Below are positions 6,882-15,776 of a stretch of 64,000 nt of DNA, in pieces. The notes under the pieces are model-generated. The model had not been told where the DNA came from. It did no database searches and was given only the letters and a program-made list of their open reading frames with translations. Source of the stretch: Candidatus Tectomicrobia bacterium (GTDB lineage Bacteria > UBA8248); the NCBI GenBank assembly GCA_016192135.1, contig JACPUR010000035.1:62001-126000 (forward strand), read 5' to 3'. Within the stretch, counting starts at the first letter, position 1. Each line of letters begins with the position of its first letter. Made by a program: the position numbers and the translations under genes.

Positions 6882-7273
6882 GCGTCCTCTCCTCGCGGAT
6901 GTGGAATGTCCTGCGGGGAGGATACCGGGCTTCCGCCGGGCTTCCAAGGCGGGCCGCCCCTCCCGCCTGCGCGGGCCGAAGCCCGCTCCCGCCTTCGCGA
7001 AGCCCGCTTCGGCGGGCGAAGGAAGGTCGGCGGGCGGAGGAAGGTCGGCGGGCGAAGGCCCGGAGGCCGCGCCATGAAAAATGGTTTGCAGTTCCCCTCC
7101 CCCTCCGGGGGAGGGCAGGGTGGGGGAGCAGCCATCCGGGCGCCCCTCCCCCCTCGGGCCCATGCGGGCCCGACCTCCCGGGGGGAGGGGGGAAGCGTCA
7201 TTGGATTTAACCGGCAGCCGTTTTCCCAAGAGGCGGGCCGCCCCTCCCGGAGGAGGGGCGGGCACGAAGAAGG
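6882..7273. other. Gap between permease 2 and the OsmC gene
   Basis: 392 nt with no supported gene. It holds an 18-bp tandem repeat (7011-7060) and two polypyrimidine/polypurine blocks at about 7093-7125 and 7141-7190. The second block has a TCGGGCCC / GGGCCCGA tip, the inverted counterpart of the element at 6080-6126. Confidence 0.6.
7011..7060. repeat. 18-bp tandem repeat, 2.7 copies
   Basis: The unit GGCGGGCGAAGGAAGGTC occurs at 7011-7028, again at 7029-7046 with one change, and partially at 7047-7060. Confidence 0.65.
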
Positions 7274-9016
7274 TCAGGCGGAGAGGGCCTCCTTGCCGGC
7301 GGCCCGGCGGAAGAGGTAGACGCACCCCAGCAGGATGAAGGTCTGGATGACCGAGAGGGTGCAGGTGAGGGCTTCGTTCTCGTACTCCTGCAGGTAGTAG
7401 ATGCCCACCGAGAGGGTCTCGGTGCCCGCGGTGTAGAGGATGAGCGACATCGGCAGCTCGCGGATGAAGATGAGGAACATGAGAATCCAGCCCGCGAAGA
7501 TTCCGGGCTTGAGGAGGGGGAGGGTGATGCGCCGCATGGTCGTCACCCAGGAGGCCCCGGCCATCCGGGAGCTCTGCTCGAGCTCCTCCGAGACGGCCAG
7601 CATGACCGAGGCCACATTGCGCTGCCCGTAGGGGAAGAAGCGCGTCACATAGCCCAGCAGGATGATCCAGATGGTCGCGTAGATGGGGGTCTTGATGTAG
7701 GTGATGAGGACCCCCACCGCGATGACGATGCCCGGGAAGCCCACGGGGATGGCGGAGAGGAAGTCCAGCAGGGCGGAGAAGCGCCCGCGCAGGCGGTGGA
7801 TCTGGAAAGAGACCACGATGCCCAGGATCATGGCCAGGGAGGCCCCGGCCAGGGAGAGGATGAGGCTGTTGAGGAGGCCGTTGGTCACGGGCTTGAAGCT
7901 GATCGGCGACCAGATGAAGAGCACCCGCTGGTAGTTCCAGAAGGAAAATTCCGACGGGATGATCTTCCCCGTCCAGATCCGGTGGAGGCTCACCACGAAG
8001 AGGGAGAGGATGGGGAGGATGACCGCGATGAAGATATAGAGGGCGTTCCAGCCGAAGGCGGCCCACTTCCAGCGGCCCAGGTCGATGAGGTTGGGCCGGA
8101 AGCCCTTGCCCGTCACGGTGGTGAACTCGCGCGGCGCGATGATGCGCCGCTGCACCCAGATGAAGGCCGCCGTGATGGCGCCGAGCGTCATGCTCATGGC
8201 CGCGCCCATCTGGTAGTTCGCCTGGTCGCCCACGGCCTTGGTGAAGATTTGGGTGGTGAGGGTTTCCCAGCCGTAGGGGGTGCCCAGCTTGAAGGGGACG
8301 CCGAACTCCCCCGCGCTCGTCACGAAGACGATGATCGCGCCCGAGAGGATGCCCGGCAGGGCGAGCGGGAGGGTGACGGTGAGGGTGGTCCGCAGGAGGC
8401 CCGCGCCCGTGGTTCGCGCGCTGTCCTCGAGGGAGGGGTCCATCCGCCGCAGCGAGCCCACCACGAAGAGGTAGACCAGCGGCGTGAAGAAAATCCCCGT
8501 CACCCACATGATGCCGAAGAGGTTGTTGACGTTGAAGATGGCCCCCTGGATGCCGAGGAGGTCGCTGGCCAGGAAGTTGAGGAGGCCGATCTGGGAAGAG
8601 GCCAGGTTGTGCCATGCGATGGCGCCCACGAAGGGGCTGAGGAAGAAGGGGATGAGGTTCAGCGCCTCCAGCCTTTCGCGCCAGGGGCAGTTCGTGCGGG
8701 CGTTGATCCAGGCGAGGGCGACTCCCATGAAGGTGGCCAGCAGGGTGGTGCCGGAGCTGATGACGAGGGTGTTGAGGAAGGCCCTCCGGATGACGTGGCC
8801 CCGGACCATCTCGCGGTAGTTGCCGAAGCCCCATTCGGTGTCGAAGCCGAGCTCATCCGGCACCAGGAAGCTGTTCACGACGAGGGAGGCGAGGGGAAGC
8901 ACCACCATGGCCGTCACGAAAAGGCTGACCAGGGAGGTGATCGCCGTTTCGGGGCGGAGGAGGCCCCTCCACCTGCGGAGCTGGAGGGCTGTCCCCCGGG
9001 CGCTCAAGATGGCCAT
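7274..9016 (-). CDS. Iron/thiamine-type ABC transporter fused permease (copy 2)
   Basis: A 580-residue inner-membrane protein with two binding-protein-dependent transport domains in one chain, as in FbpB/ThiP-type permeases. Hydrophobic segments begin near residue 26 (ITSLVSLFVTAMVVLPLASL) and continue in two blocks of about six. Each half has an EAA-type cytoplasmic loop, LEDSARTTGAGLLRTTLTVTLPL in the first half and LEQSSRMAGASWVTTMRRITLPL in the second. It lies 75 nt after the solute-binding gene at 9092-10201 and closely resembles the equally long permease at 10432-12174, so the pair is a tandem duplication. No ATPase gene is adjacent. Substrate assignment (ferric iron or a similar small ligand) rests on family resemblance only. 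Confidence 0.88.
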   Translation of the reverse strand: MAILSARGTALQLRRWRGLLRPETAITSLVSLFVTAMVVLPLASLVVNSFLVPDELGFDTEWGFGNYREMVRGHVIRRAFLNTLVISSGTTLLATFMGVALAWINARTNCPWRERLEALNLIPFFLSPFVGAIAWHNLASSQIGLLNFLASDLLGIQGAIFNVNNLFGIMWVTGIFFTPLVYLFVVGSLRRMDPSLEDSARTTGAGLLRTTLTVTLPLALPGILSGAIIVFVTSAGEFGVPFKLGTPYGWETLTTQIFTKAVGDQANYQMGAAMSMTLGAITAAFIWVQRRIIAPREFTTVTGKGFRPNLIDLGRWKWAAFGWNALYIFIAVILPILSLFVVSLHRIWTGKIIPSEFSFWNYQRVLFIWSPISFKPVTNGLLNSLILSLAGASLAMILGIVVSFQIHRLRGRFSALLDFLSAIPVGFPGIVIAVGVLITYIKTPIYATIWIILLGYVTRFFPYGQRNVASVMLAVSEELEQSSRMAGASWVTTMRRITLPLLKPGIFAGWILMFLIFIRELPMSLILYTAGTETLSVGIYYLQEYENEALTCTLSVIQTFILLGCVYLFRRAAGKEALSA

Positions 9017-9091
9017 CGGTTCCCTTTGGAGAGGAGTCCCGCCGGGGGGGTAATTCCCCCCGGCGGGATGTTCACGCGCCGAGACGATCCC

Positions 9092-10201
9092 CTACCGGAA
9101 GACCTCTTGCCATTCCTCCTGCATCTTCTTGAATTTCTTCGCGGCGCCGAGCTGGTCCTTGATGGGCAGGAGCTTCACCTTGTTGAAATCGATCATGTGC
9201 GCCTTCACGGACGCCGGGGGCTCGTAGTCCTTGAGCATGGTGTAGTAGCTGACCTCCTCCTCGGCCACGATGTCCGCCGCCTCCTTGGTCAGGAGGAAGT
9301 CCAGCCACAGCTTGGCCGCGTTGGGGTGCTTCGCCCCCTTGATGACGCCGGCCTGCTGGCCGAAGAGCACCATGCCCTCCTTATACGAACCCCACTTCAG
9401 GCTCTTGGCCAGATCGGGCTTCTCCTTGATCTTCTGGAGGGCCCGCCCCGAGAGGTTCCACATGTCCACGGCCCGCTCGCAGTTGACGACCTGCTGCATC
9501 TTCGCCTCGGTGCGGAAGGCCACGAGAGGGTCGAGGGCCTTGAGCTTCTTCCACATGGCCTTGACGTCGTAGCCGTTCTCCATCAACCCGATGGTCGTCA
9601 GCGAATAGGACTGGCTCTTCGTGACGTCGCTCGCCAGCACCTTCCCCTTCAGCTTGGGGTTGTCGATGATGTCGGCGTAGGAGGTGATGTTCACGCCCTC
9701 CATGCCAGGGCAGGAGACGTTCCAGACGGGCTGGAAGGTATAGGAGTAGGGGGCGATGAAGCGGGGGTAGTCCACGAAGATCCCCGCCTTCTTCCAGTTC
9801 TCCTCGTGCTTCTTCCAGTGGCCGCTGTCCAGGGGGAGAAAGGCGCCCTGCTTGGCGGCGCCGGCGAAGAAGCCGGGCGAGGCGACCGAGACGACGTCGA
9901 AGCTGTACTTGCCCGCCTTGATCTCCTGGCGCGCCATGGACACGGTGGGGCCCGTTCCCTTGAGGATGTGGTTCACCTTGAAGCCGCTGCCCAGGTTGTA
10001 ATGCTTGAGGAACGCGGGCCCTAGGCGCCGCATCGTGTCGTCCTTCCAGGAGGTTTCCAGGAAGATGACCTGTCCTTCCTTCTTGGCGAGCGGGATGAGC
10101 TTCTTCTCCTGGGGCGTGATTTCGGTGGCGCCCCACGCGGGCGCGGCGAGCGCCAGCAGCAGGACGGCGGAATGGATGGAACGATGCGCGGTCCACTTCA
10201 T
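9092..10201 (-). CDS. Periplasmic solute-binding protein, Fe(III)/thiamine ABC type (copy 2)
   Basis: A 369-residue secreted binding protein. The N-terminus MKWTAHRSIHSAVLLLALAA is a classical Sec signal peptide with likely cleavage after AWG. The mature protein starts ATEITPQEKKLIPLAKKEG, typical of the family-1/SBP_bac_6-like iron-binding group. It pairs with the downstream permease at 7274-9016. Its near-twin is 12260-13372, and long stretches match (KGTGPTVS, ARQEI, GGVIKGAKHPNA-type blocks). A GAGGAGGGTG site precedes the ATG. The expected role is capture of ferric iron or another small ligand in the periplasm. Confidence 0.88.
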   Translation of the reverse strand: MKWTAHRSIHSAVLLLALAAPAWGATEITPQEKKLIPLAKKEGQVIFLETSWKDDTMRRLGPAFLKHYNLGSGFKVNHILKGTGPTVSMARQEIKAGKYSFDVVSVASPGFFAGAAKQGAFLPLDSGHWKKHEENWKKAGIFVDYPRFIAPYSYTFQPVWNVSCPGMEGVNITSYADIIDNPKLKGKVLASDVTKSQSYSLTTIGLMENGYDVKAMWKKLKALDPLVAFRTEAKMQQVVNCERAVDMWNLSGRALQKIKEKPDLAKSLKWGSYKEGMVLFGQQAGVIKGAKHPNAAKLWLDFLLTKEAADIVAEEEVSYYTMLKDYEPPASVKAHMIDFNKVKLLPIKDQLGAAKKFKKMQEEWQEVFR

Positions 10202-10431
10202 GCGTGCACCCTCCTCTCCCCAGCGCGGGAGACATCCGCCCGGAAACCCGATGCCCGCTCCTTTCCCCGGCGGAGAGAAAAAAGCGGCTCAATGAAAGGA
10301 CGAAGAAATTATGACCTTTTCTTCCGAAATTTGGAAGATTCGAAGGCCCCCGGAAGGAGTTTTTTGTTATGTCAAGTAAAAACAAGGTGTTATTGAATTC
10401 GCGAGGAGCCGGAAAAGGCCGGGCGGCCCCC
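10202..10431. other. Gap between the two transporter copies
   Basis: 230 nt, A+T-richer than its surroundings around 10290-10400 (for example a TTGACA on the minus strand at 10371-10376 and CATAAT near 10310). It probably carries the promoter of the second solute-binding gene, but no -35/-10 pair with good spacing is clear. The string GGCC-gccc-GGCC-TTTT on the minus strand, just after the permease stop, could be a weak terminator. Confidence 0.35.
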
Positions 10432-12174
10432 TCAGGCGACCAGAGCCTCGCGGCCCGCGGCCTTGCGGAAGAGAAAGACGCAGCCCAGCAGGATGAGGGT
10501 TTGGACGACGGAGAGGGCGCAGGTGACGGACTCGTTCTTGTACTCCTGGAGGTAGTAGATGCCCACCGAGAGGGTTTCGGTCCCTGTCGTGTGGAGGATG
10601 AGCGACATCGGCAGTTCGCGGATGAAGATGAGGAACAGGAGCAGCCATCCCGCGAAAATGCCCGGCTTGAGCAACGGGACGGTGATGCGCCTGAGCGTCG
10701 TGGTCCAGGAGGCGCCGGAGAGGCGGGAGCTCTGCTCGAGCTCCTCCGAGACGGCCAGCATGACGGAAGCCACGTTGCGCTGTCCATAGGGGAAAAAGCG
10801 CGTCACGTAGCCCAGCAGGAGTATCCACATGGTCGCGTAGATGGGCGTCTTGATGTAGGTGAGGAGCACCCCCACCGCGATCACGATGCCCGGGAAGCCC
10901 ACGGGCAGGGCGCACAGGAAGTCCAGCGCGCCGGCAAAGCGGCCGCGCCGGCGGTGGATCTGGAACGAGATCACGATCGAGAGGACCATCCCGATCGTGG
11001 CGCCGCTGATCGCGAGGATGAAGCTGTTGATGATCCCGTTCGTCGCGGGCTTGATGCTTTCCGGCGACCAGAAGAAGAGGACCAGCTCGTAATTGATGGA
11101 GGAGAAATCGGCCGGAATGATCTTGCCTATCCAGACGCGGTGGAGGCTCACCAGGAAGATGCTGATGACGGGCAGGACCACCGCGATGAGGATGTAGAGG
11201 ACGTTCAGGCCGAAGGCGAGCCATTTCCAGCGGCCCAGGTCCACGACGGTGGGACGGAAGCCCTTTCCCGTCACGGTGGTGAACTCCCGCGGCGCGATGA
11301 TCCGCCGCTGCACCCAGATGAAGGCCGCCGTGACGACCCCCAGCGTCATGCTCATGGCCGCGCCCATGTAGCTGTTCGCCTGGTCGCCCACGGCCTTGGT
11401 GAAGATTTGGGTGGTGAGGGTTTCCCAGCCGTAGGGGGCCCCGAGCTTGAAGGGCACCCCGAACTCCCCCGCGCTCGTGACGAAGACGATGATCGTACCC
11501 GAGAGGATGCCCGGCAAGGCGAGCGGGAGCGTCACGGTGAGGGTGGTGCGCATGAGGCCCGCCCCCGCCGTGCGGGCGCTGTCCTCGAGGGAGGGGTCCA
11601 TCCGCCGCAGCGAGCCCACCACGAAGAGGTAGACCAGGGGGGTGAAGAATATTCCCGTCACCCACATGATGCCGAAGAGGTTGTTCACGTTGAAGAGAGC
11701 CCCCTCGACCCCCAGGAAATCCCACGCCAAATGGTTGAGCATGCCGACCTGAGGGGAGGCCAGGTTGTGCCAGGCGATCGCCCCCACGAAGGGACTCAGG
11801 AAGAAAGGGATGAGGTTCAGGGGCTCGAGCTTTTCGCGCCAGGGGCAGTTCGTGCGGGCGTTGACCCAGGCGAGGGAGACGCCCAGGAAGGTGGCCAGCA
11901 TGGTCGAGCCGGTGCTGACGAAGAGGGTGTTGAGCAGGGCCTTGCGGATGACGTGGCCCTGGAACATTTCCCGGTAGTTGGCCAGGCCCCACTCTGTCCC
12001 GAAGCCCAGGTCGTCGAGCACCAGGAAGCTGCTCACCACGAGGGCGAGGAGCGGGAGCAGCACCATGGCCGCGACGAGCAGGCTGACGGCCGTGTTCGTC
12101 ACCGTCTCCACGGTGAGGAGGTTCCGCCATCCCTGCAACCGTGCGGCGGCTTGCGTCGTGCTCAGGGTGGTCAT
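10432..12174 (-). CDS. Iron/thiamine-type ABC transporter fused permease (copy 1)
   Basis: Starting at ATG 12174 the product is 580 residues, the same length as its paralogue at 7274-9016, which supports this start over a 23-codon upstream extension. Two transport domains are fused, with EAA-type loops LEDSARTAGAGLMRTTLTV and LEQSSRLSGASWTTTLRRITV. It lies 85 nt downstream of the solute-binding gene 12260-13372. It is an inner-membrane channel, and the energising ATPase must come from elsewhere, possibly from the MalK-like gene at 41930-42994 or another locus. Confidence 0.88.
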   Translation of the reverse strand: MTTLSTTQAAARLQGWRNLLTVETVTNTAVSLLVAAMVLLPLLALVVSSFLVLDDLGFGTEWGLANYREMFQGHVIRKALLNTLFVSTGSTMLATFLGVSLAWVNARTNCPWREKLEPLNLIPFFLSPFVGAIAWHNLASPQVGMLNHLAWDFLGVEGALFNVNNLFGIMWVTGIFFTPLVYLFVVGSLRRMDPSLEDSARTAGAGLMRTTLTVTLPLALPGILSGTIIVFVTSAGEFGVPFKLGAPYGWETLTTQIFTKAVGDQANSYMGAAMSMTLGVVTAAFIWVQRRIIAPREFTTVTGKGFRPTVVDLGRWKWLAFGLNVLYILIAVVLPVISIFLVSLHRVWIGKIIPADFSSINYELVLFFWSPESIKPATNGIINSFILAISGATIGMVLSIVISFQIHRRRGRFAGALDFLCALPVGFPGIVIAVGVLLTYIKTPIYATMWILLLGYVTRFFPYGQRNVASVMLAVSEELEQSSRLSGASWTTTLRRITVPLLKPGIFAGWLLLFLIFIRELPMSLILHTTGTETLSVGIYYLQEYKNESVTCALSVVQTLILLGCVFLFRKAAGREALVA

Positions 12175-12259
12175 GGGCACCTGCCGCCAAGGGCTCCCCG
12201 GGGCGAGGCGGCCCGGAAGGCCGCCTCGCCCCGGGGTCGCCACGAGAGGCTTTCTCTTC

Positions 12260-13372
12260 CTACTGGAATATCTTCTGCCACTCCGCGTGCATCGCCTTGA
12301 ACTTCTTCGCCGCCGCGGTTTGATCCTTGATGGGGAGTATCTTCACCTTGTCGAAGTCGATCATGTACTTGCGGACGGACTCGGGCGGCTTGTAACCCTT
12401 GAGCATGGTGTAGAAGCTCACCTCCCCCTCGGCCACGATGTCCGCCGCCTCCTTGGTCAGGAGGAAGTCGAGGAACAGCTTGCCCGCGTTCGGGTGCTTC
12501 GCCCCCTTGATGACGCCGGCTTGCTGGCCGAAAAGGACCATACCCTCCTTATAAGTCCCCCATTTCAGCCCTTTCTCCAGTTCGGGCTTCTCGCGGATCT
12601 TCTGGAGGGCGCGGCCCGAGAGGTTCCACATGTCCACCGGACGCTCGCAGTTGATGACGAACTGCATCTTCGCCTCGGTGCGGAAGGCCACGAGAGGATC
12701 GAGCGCCTTGAGCTTGGGCCACATCCCCTTGATATCGATGCCGTTCTCGATCAGCCCGATGGTCGTGAGCGAGTACGAGGTGCTCTTCGTGACGTCGCTG
12801 ACGAGGACCTTGCCCTTGAGCTTGGGGTTGTCCGTGATATCGGCATAGGAGGTGATGTTCACCCCCTCCATGCCGGGGCAGGCCGTGTTCCAGACGGGCT
12901 GAAAGGTGTAGGAGTAGGGGGAGACGAAATGGGGATAGTCATAGTATATCCCCGCTTTCTTCCAATTCTCTTCATGGTTCTTCACGTGGCCGCTGTCCAG
13001 GGGCAGGAAGGCCCCCGCCTTGGCGGCGCCGATGAAGAAGCCCGCCGAGGCGACCGAGATGACATCGAAGGTGAACTTGCCCGCCCGGATCTCCTGGCGC
13101 GCCTGGGAGACGGTGGGGCCCGTCCCCTTCTGGATGGGAACTACCTTGAAGCCGCTTCCCAGCCCGTAGCGCTTGACGAAGGACTCCCCCAGCTTCTGCA
13201 TCGTGTCGTTGTTGAAAGATGTCTGGAGGTAAACGACGGAGCCTTCCTTCTTGGCGAGCGGAATGAGCTTCTTCTCCTGCGGCGTGATCTCGGTGGCGCC
13301 GAAGGCGGGCGAGAGAGCCAGCAGCGCGCCCAGCGGCAGGGAAAGGGAGAGGGCTCTCATTTTCCGGTTCAT
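12260..13372 (-). CDS. Periplasmic solute-binding protein, Fe(III)/thiamine ABC type (copy 1)
   Basis: A 370-residue secreted protein when started at ATG 13372, which has GGAG upstream; longer reading adds 51 codons without a signal peptide. The signal sequence MNRKMRALSLSLPLGALLALSPAFG is followed by ATEITPQEKKLIPLAKKEG, identical to the start of the mature copy 2. It is the first gene of the tandem set SBP-permease-SBP-permease. Family members bind ferric iron, thiamine or small organic ligands; the ligand is not readable from the sequence. Confidence 0.88.
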   Translation of the reverse strand: MNRKMRALSLSLPLGALLALSPAFGATEITPQEKKLIPLAKKEGSVVYLQTSFNNDTMQKLGESFVKRYGLGSGFKVVPIQKGTGPTVSQARQEIRAGKFTFDVISVASAGFFIGAAKAGAFLPLDSGHVKNHEENWKKAGIYYDYPHFVSPYSYTFQPVWNTACPGMEGVNITSYADITDNPKLKGKVLVSDVTKSTSYSLTTIGLIENGIDIKGMWPKLKALDPLVAFRTEAKMQFVINCERPVDMWNLSGRALQKIREKPELEKGLKWGTYKEGMVLFGQQAGVIKGAKHPNAGKLFLDFLLTKEAADIVAEGEVSFYTMLKGYKPPESVRKYMIDFDKVKILPIKDQTAAAKKFKAMHAEWQKIFQ

Positions 13373-13530
13373 GTCGTCGCTCCTTCTCCGGCAGTCGGTG
13401 GGAAATTCTTCTTCGCCCATTGGTGCAAAGCACCACCGGTGGACGGCGGCTTCGGCCCATCTGGGGCGGCGGACGCTCTGTATGAACGATGAGTTCAATA
13501 TGCACGGGAAGGTCTTTGCCCGCAAACGGC

Positions 13531-13562
13531 AAAAAAATCCCCCTCCCGGGAAGGGAGGGGGA
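13531..13562 (-). terminator. Rho-independent terminator of the peptidoglycan-binding gene
   Basis: On the minus strand, TCCCCCTCCC pairs with GGGAGGGGGA around a 5-nt loop and is followed by seven T residues (13531-13537). It lies 27 nt past the stop of the gene at 13589-13978. Confidence 0.75.
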
Positions 13563-13588
13563 GGAAGTCCTTGGGGCCGGGCGCGCCG

Positions 13589-13978
13589 CTACTTGCCCAT
13601 GAAGGGTTGGAGCTTCGCCATGGTTTCCTTGTCGGCGCGGCCCGTCGTCTTGAGCCCGTTCTTCTTCTGGAAGGCGCGGAGGGCACTGCGCGTCTTGCGG
13701 CCCATGACCCCGTCGGCCGGGCCGGGGTCCTCGCCCGCCTTCTTCAAGGCCGCCTGAAGGGTCATCACCTCGGGGTTGCTCTTCTTGGCGGCGTTCCGGG
13801 CGCGGGCCGGCGCCTTCTTCTGCATCTTATCTTGGGCCTTGGGGGCGGCGGGCTTCTCCTGCTGCACCGAAGGAGCGCCCTCCTGAGGCTTCTCCTGCGC
13901 CTGCGCGAATCCGGCGAGAGCGATGGCGGCGGCGAAGACGGCTGCGGTTGAAACTGAAGCCAGGCGAACGTGTTTCAT
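13589..13978 (-). CDS. Secreted peptidoglycan-binding domain protein
   Basis: A 129-residue exported protein. The signal peptide MKHVRLASVSTAAVFAAAIALAGFAQA is followed by a Gln/Lys/Pro/Ala-rich linker and then a single PG_binding_1 domain at about residues 70-129 (LQAALKKAGEDPGPADGVMGRKTRSALRAFQKKNGL). The domain binds cell-wall peptidoglycan; no catalytic domain is attached. The ATG at 13978 is chosen because it gives a clean signal peptide, with a GGAG 11 nt upstream. In-frame ATGs at 13990 and 13996 are alternatives. Confidence 0.82.
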   Translation of the reverse strand: MKHVRLASVSTAAVFAAAIALAGFAQAQEKPQEGAPSVQQEKPAAPKAQDKMQKKAPARARNAAKKSNPEVMTLQAALKKAGEDPGPADGVMGRKTRSALRAFQKKNGLKTTGRADKETMAKLQPFMGK

Positions 13979-14470
13979 GGCGGAATACATCTCCATTAGC
14001 GGCGAGTAAGGGGCATGCGGTTTCTTCCGGAAGGCGCGAGGGCCCGGGGGCGGGCGCTCGAAGTTCCAGGCCGAGCCACGAACGCGGATGGACATTCCCT
14101 CCGGCCGCATCTGACGCCGAACTCCTAGCGGCGGCCCCGCCGCGGGCGCGCCCGGGGGCGCAGAGCCCGCGGACGGCAGTCGAATCTCCTCATTCTACTT
14201 CAACAACGAAAGGGCGCGCGGGGAAAAATTGCATGATTTCACCTGAAACCGGAAGGCATTATCATTACCTCCCTCCATCGCTTCGCTCCCTCCCCCCCAG
14301 GGAGCGGAAGGGTTTGCGCTCTCCCCCTGTTTTTCAGGGTCCCCAAACTGGCCCGCCAGTTTGGGAGGAGGGGGGAGCTTTTGGGGGGTGGTGTTGAGGT
14401 GGATAGACATTCCACATCCGGCGAAGCCGGCCCGGCCGCCGCCCGGCCTCGCCGCAAGGGAGGGGAGACG
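13979..14470. other. Divergent intergenic region with a palindromic repeat
   Basis: 492 nt between the divergent peptidoglycan-binding gene and the beta-propeller gene. No gene is supported. It contains a CCTCC/GGAGCGG block from 14272 and the hairpin at 14341-14365. A GGGAGGGGAGACG ribosome site for the next gene ends the region. No clear promoter pair was identified. Confidence 0.5.
14341..14365. repeat. Polypyrimidine-flanked hairpin, core AAACTGG/CCAGTTT
   Basis: CCCCAAACTGG and CCAGTTTGGG pair around cccg. On its opposite strand the element at 31060-31083 is the same sequence with the core changed to GAACCGG/CCGGTTC, so both arms changed together. Confidence 0.6.
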
Positions 14471-15439
14471 ATGGGGCTGAGAATCGCGGTTGCGGCCGTG
14501 CTCCTGGCGCTGGGAGCCGCCGCCGGGGGTGAGGCAGGTGCGGCGAAGGTGGAGATGCAGTCTTACCCCGTGCCCAAGGGTGCCCATCCGCACGATGTGG
14601 CCCCCGCCGCCGGTGGCGGGGTCTGGTACACCGCCCAGCACCAGGGGGCCCTGGGCTGGCTCGACCCGAAGACGGGCAGGACCGAGCACATCCCCCTCGG
14701 CGGGGGGTCCGCACCCCACGGGGTGATCGTCGGGCCGGACGGCGCTCCCTGGGTCACCGACAGCGGCCTGAACGCCATCGTGCGGGTAGACCCCAAGACG
14801 CGCGCGGTGAAGCGCTACCCGCTCGCCGGCCGGGGCTACGCCAACCTGAACACCGCCGCCTTCGACGGCCGGGGCGTCCTCTGGTTCACGGGCCAGAACG
14901 GGGTGTACGGCAGCGTCGACCCCAGGACGGGGCAGGTGAAGGTCTATGACGCGCCCAAGGGGCGCGGCCCCTACGGCATCGCCGCGACGCCGGACGGCTC
15001 CGTCTACTACGTCTCGCTGGCGGGGAGCTATCTCGCCCGCATCGATACCGGGACGGGCGCGGCCGAGGTGATCGAGCCCCCGACGCCGGAGCAGGGGGCG
15101 CGGCGGGTATGGTCCGATTCCAAGGGGAGGCTCTGGATCAGTGAGTGGAACAGCGGGAACGTGAGCCGCTTCGACCCGAAGACGAAGGGGTGGAAGGTGT
15201 GGAAACTCCCGGGCGAGAGCCCGCGCGCCTATTCGGTCTACGTGGACGAAAGGGACATCGTCTGGCTCACCGACTTCTCGGCCAACGCCGTCGTCCGCTT
15301 CGATCCGGAGACGGAGAAATTCCAGGCCTTCCCGAGCCCGCGCCCCGGGGCGCGCGTCCGCCAGATGCTGGGCCGCCCGGGGGAGGTGTGGGCGCCCGAG
15401 TCGGGGACGGATCACCTCGTCGTCCTGCGGACCCGGTGA
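14471..15439 (+). CDS. Secreted Vgb-like beta-propeller protein (streptogramin-lyase family)
   Basis: A 322-residue protein with a signal peptide (MGLRIAVAAVLLALGAAAGGEAGA) followed by repeated blades of the type 'DG-WVT/WFTD-x-N-x-I-x-R-x-DP'. Examples are GAPWVTDSGLNAIVRVDPKT, GVLWFTGQNG, GRLWISEWNSGNVSRFDPKT and DIVWLTDFSANAVVRFDPET. These are hallmarks of the virginiamycin B lyase-like fold. Most family members in environmental bacteria are periplasmic proteins of unknown function, so antibiotic cleavage should not be assumed. GGGAGGGGAGACG precedes the ATG. Confidence 0.82.
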   Translation: MGLRIAVAAVLLALGAAAGGEAGAAKVEMQSYPVPKGAHPHDVAPAAGGGVWYTAQHQGALGWLDPKTGRTEHIPLGGGSAPHGVIVGPDGAPWVTDSGLNAIVRVDPKTRAVKRYPLAGRGYANLNTAAFDGRGVLWFTGQNGVYGSVDPRTGQVKVYDAPKGRGPYGIAATPDGSVYYVSLAGSYLARIDTGTGAAEVIEPPTPEQGARRVWSDSKGRLWISEWNSGNVSRFDPKTKGWKVWKLPGESPRAYSVYVDERDIVWLTDFSANAVVRFDPETEKFQAFPSPRPGARVRQMLGRPGEVWAPESGTDHLVVLRTR

Positions 15440-15528
15440 GTGGGGTCCGAAATTCGCATGCGGAAAGCGCTTGCAGAGCGGACGAGATGAGGGCATATTT
15501 CGGATAGAAACGTCCGGTATATGGAGAC

Positions 15529-15753
15529 ATGCCCATGCCCCCATCCGACAAGCAGGCCCTCGAATCTTGCTGCCCCTACCGGGAGGACTCCGAGGAAGAA
15601 GGAATCCTCTGCTTCGACCCCTGGCTGGACGAGTACGCCAAGCCTCCCGAGAACATCATCGAGGGCTGGTGCAAGGGCGACCATCTGCACTGTCCCGTCT
15701 ACACGGGCTTCCAGCGGAGCGTGGCGCTCCGGACCGGGGGCCAGCTTCCCTAG
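15529..15753 (+). CDS. Small Cys-rich protein (first of tandem pair)
   Basis: A 74-residue protein that I do not recognise. Cysteines fall in the order CC-P-Y-R ... G-I-L-C-F-D-P ... PP ... W-C-x5-C-P. The following gene shows the same spacing pattern (see 15777-16013), so this is a real small family and not chance. No signal peptide is evident, suggesting a cytoplasmic metal-binding or redox role. The ATG at 15529 has GGAGAC immediately before it; ATG 15535, with better spacing, is an alternative start. Confidence 0.65.
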   Translation: MPMPPSDKQALESCCPYREDSEEEGILCFDPWLDEYAKPPENIIEGWCKGDHLHCPVYTGFQRSVALRTGGQLP

Positions 15754-15776
15754 CCCGCTCCTGCCAGGAGGCCGTC

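Noticed and set aside
7796-10024. 742-codon plus-strand reading frame opposite the transporter genes
   Set aside because: Low-complexity Glu/Asp/Val/Leu/Arg/Gly composition, antisense to a clear permease and binding protein; no ribosome site or domain.
14471-15439. Streptogramin resistance lyase
   Set aside because: The fold matches Vgb, but the protein is secreted and such propellers are widespread in environmental bacteria with other roles. I could not verify the catalytic His/Glu set, so no resistance call is made.
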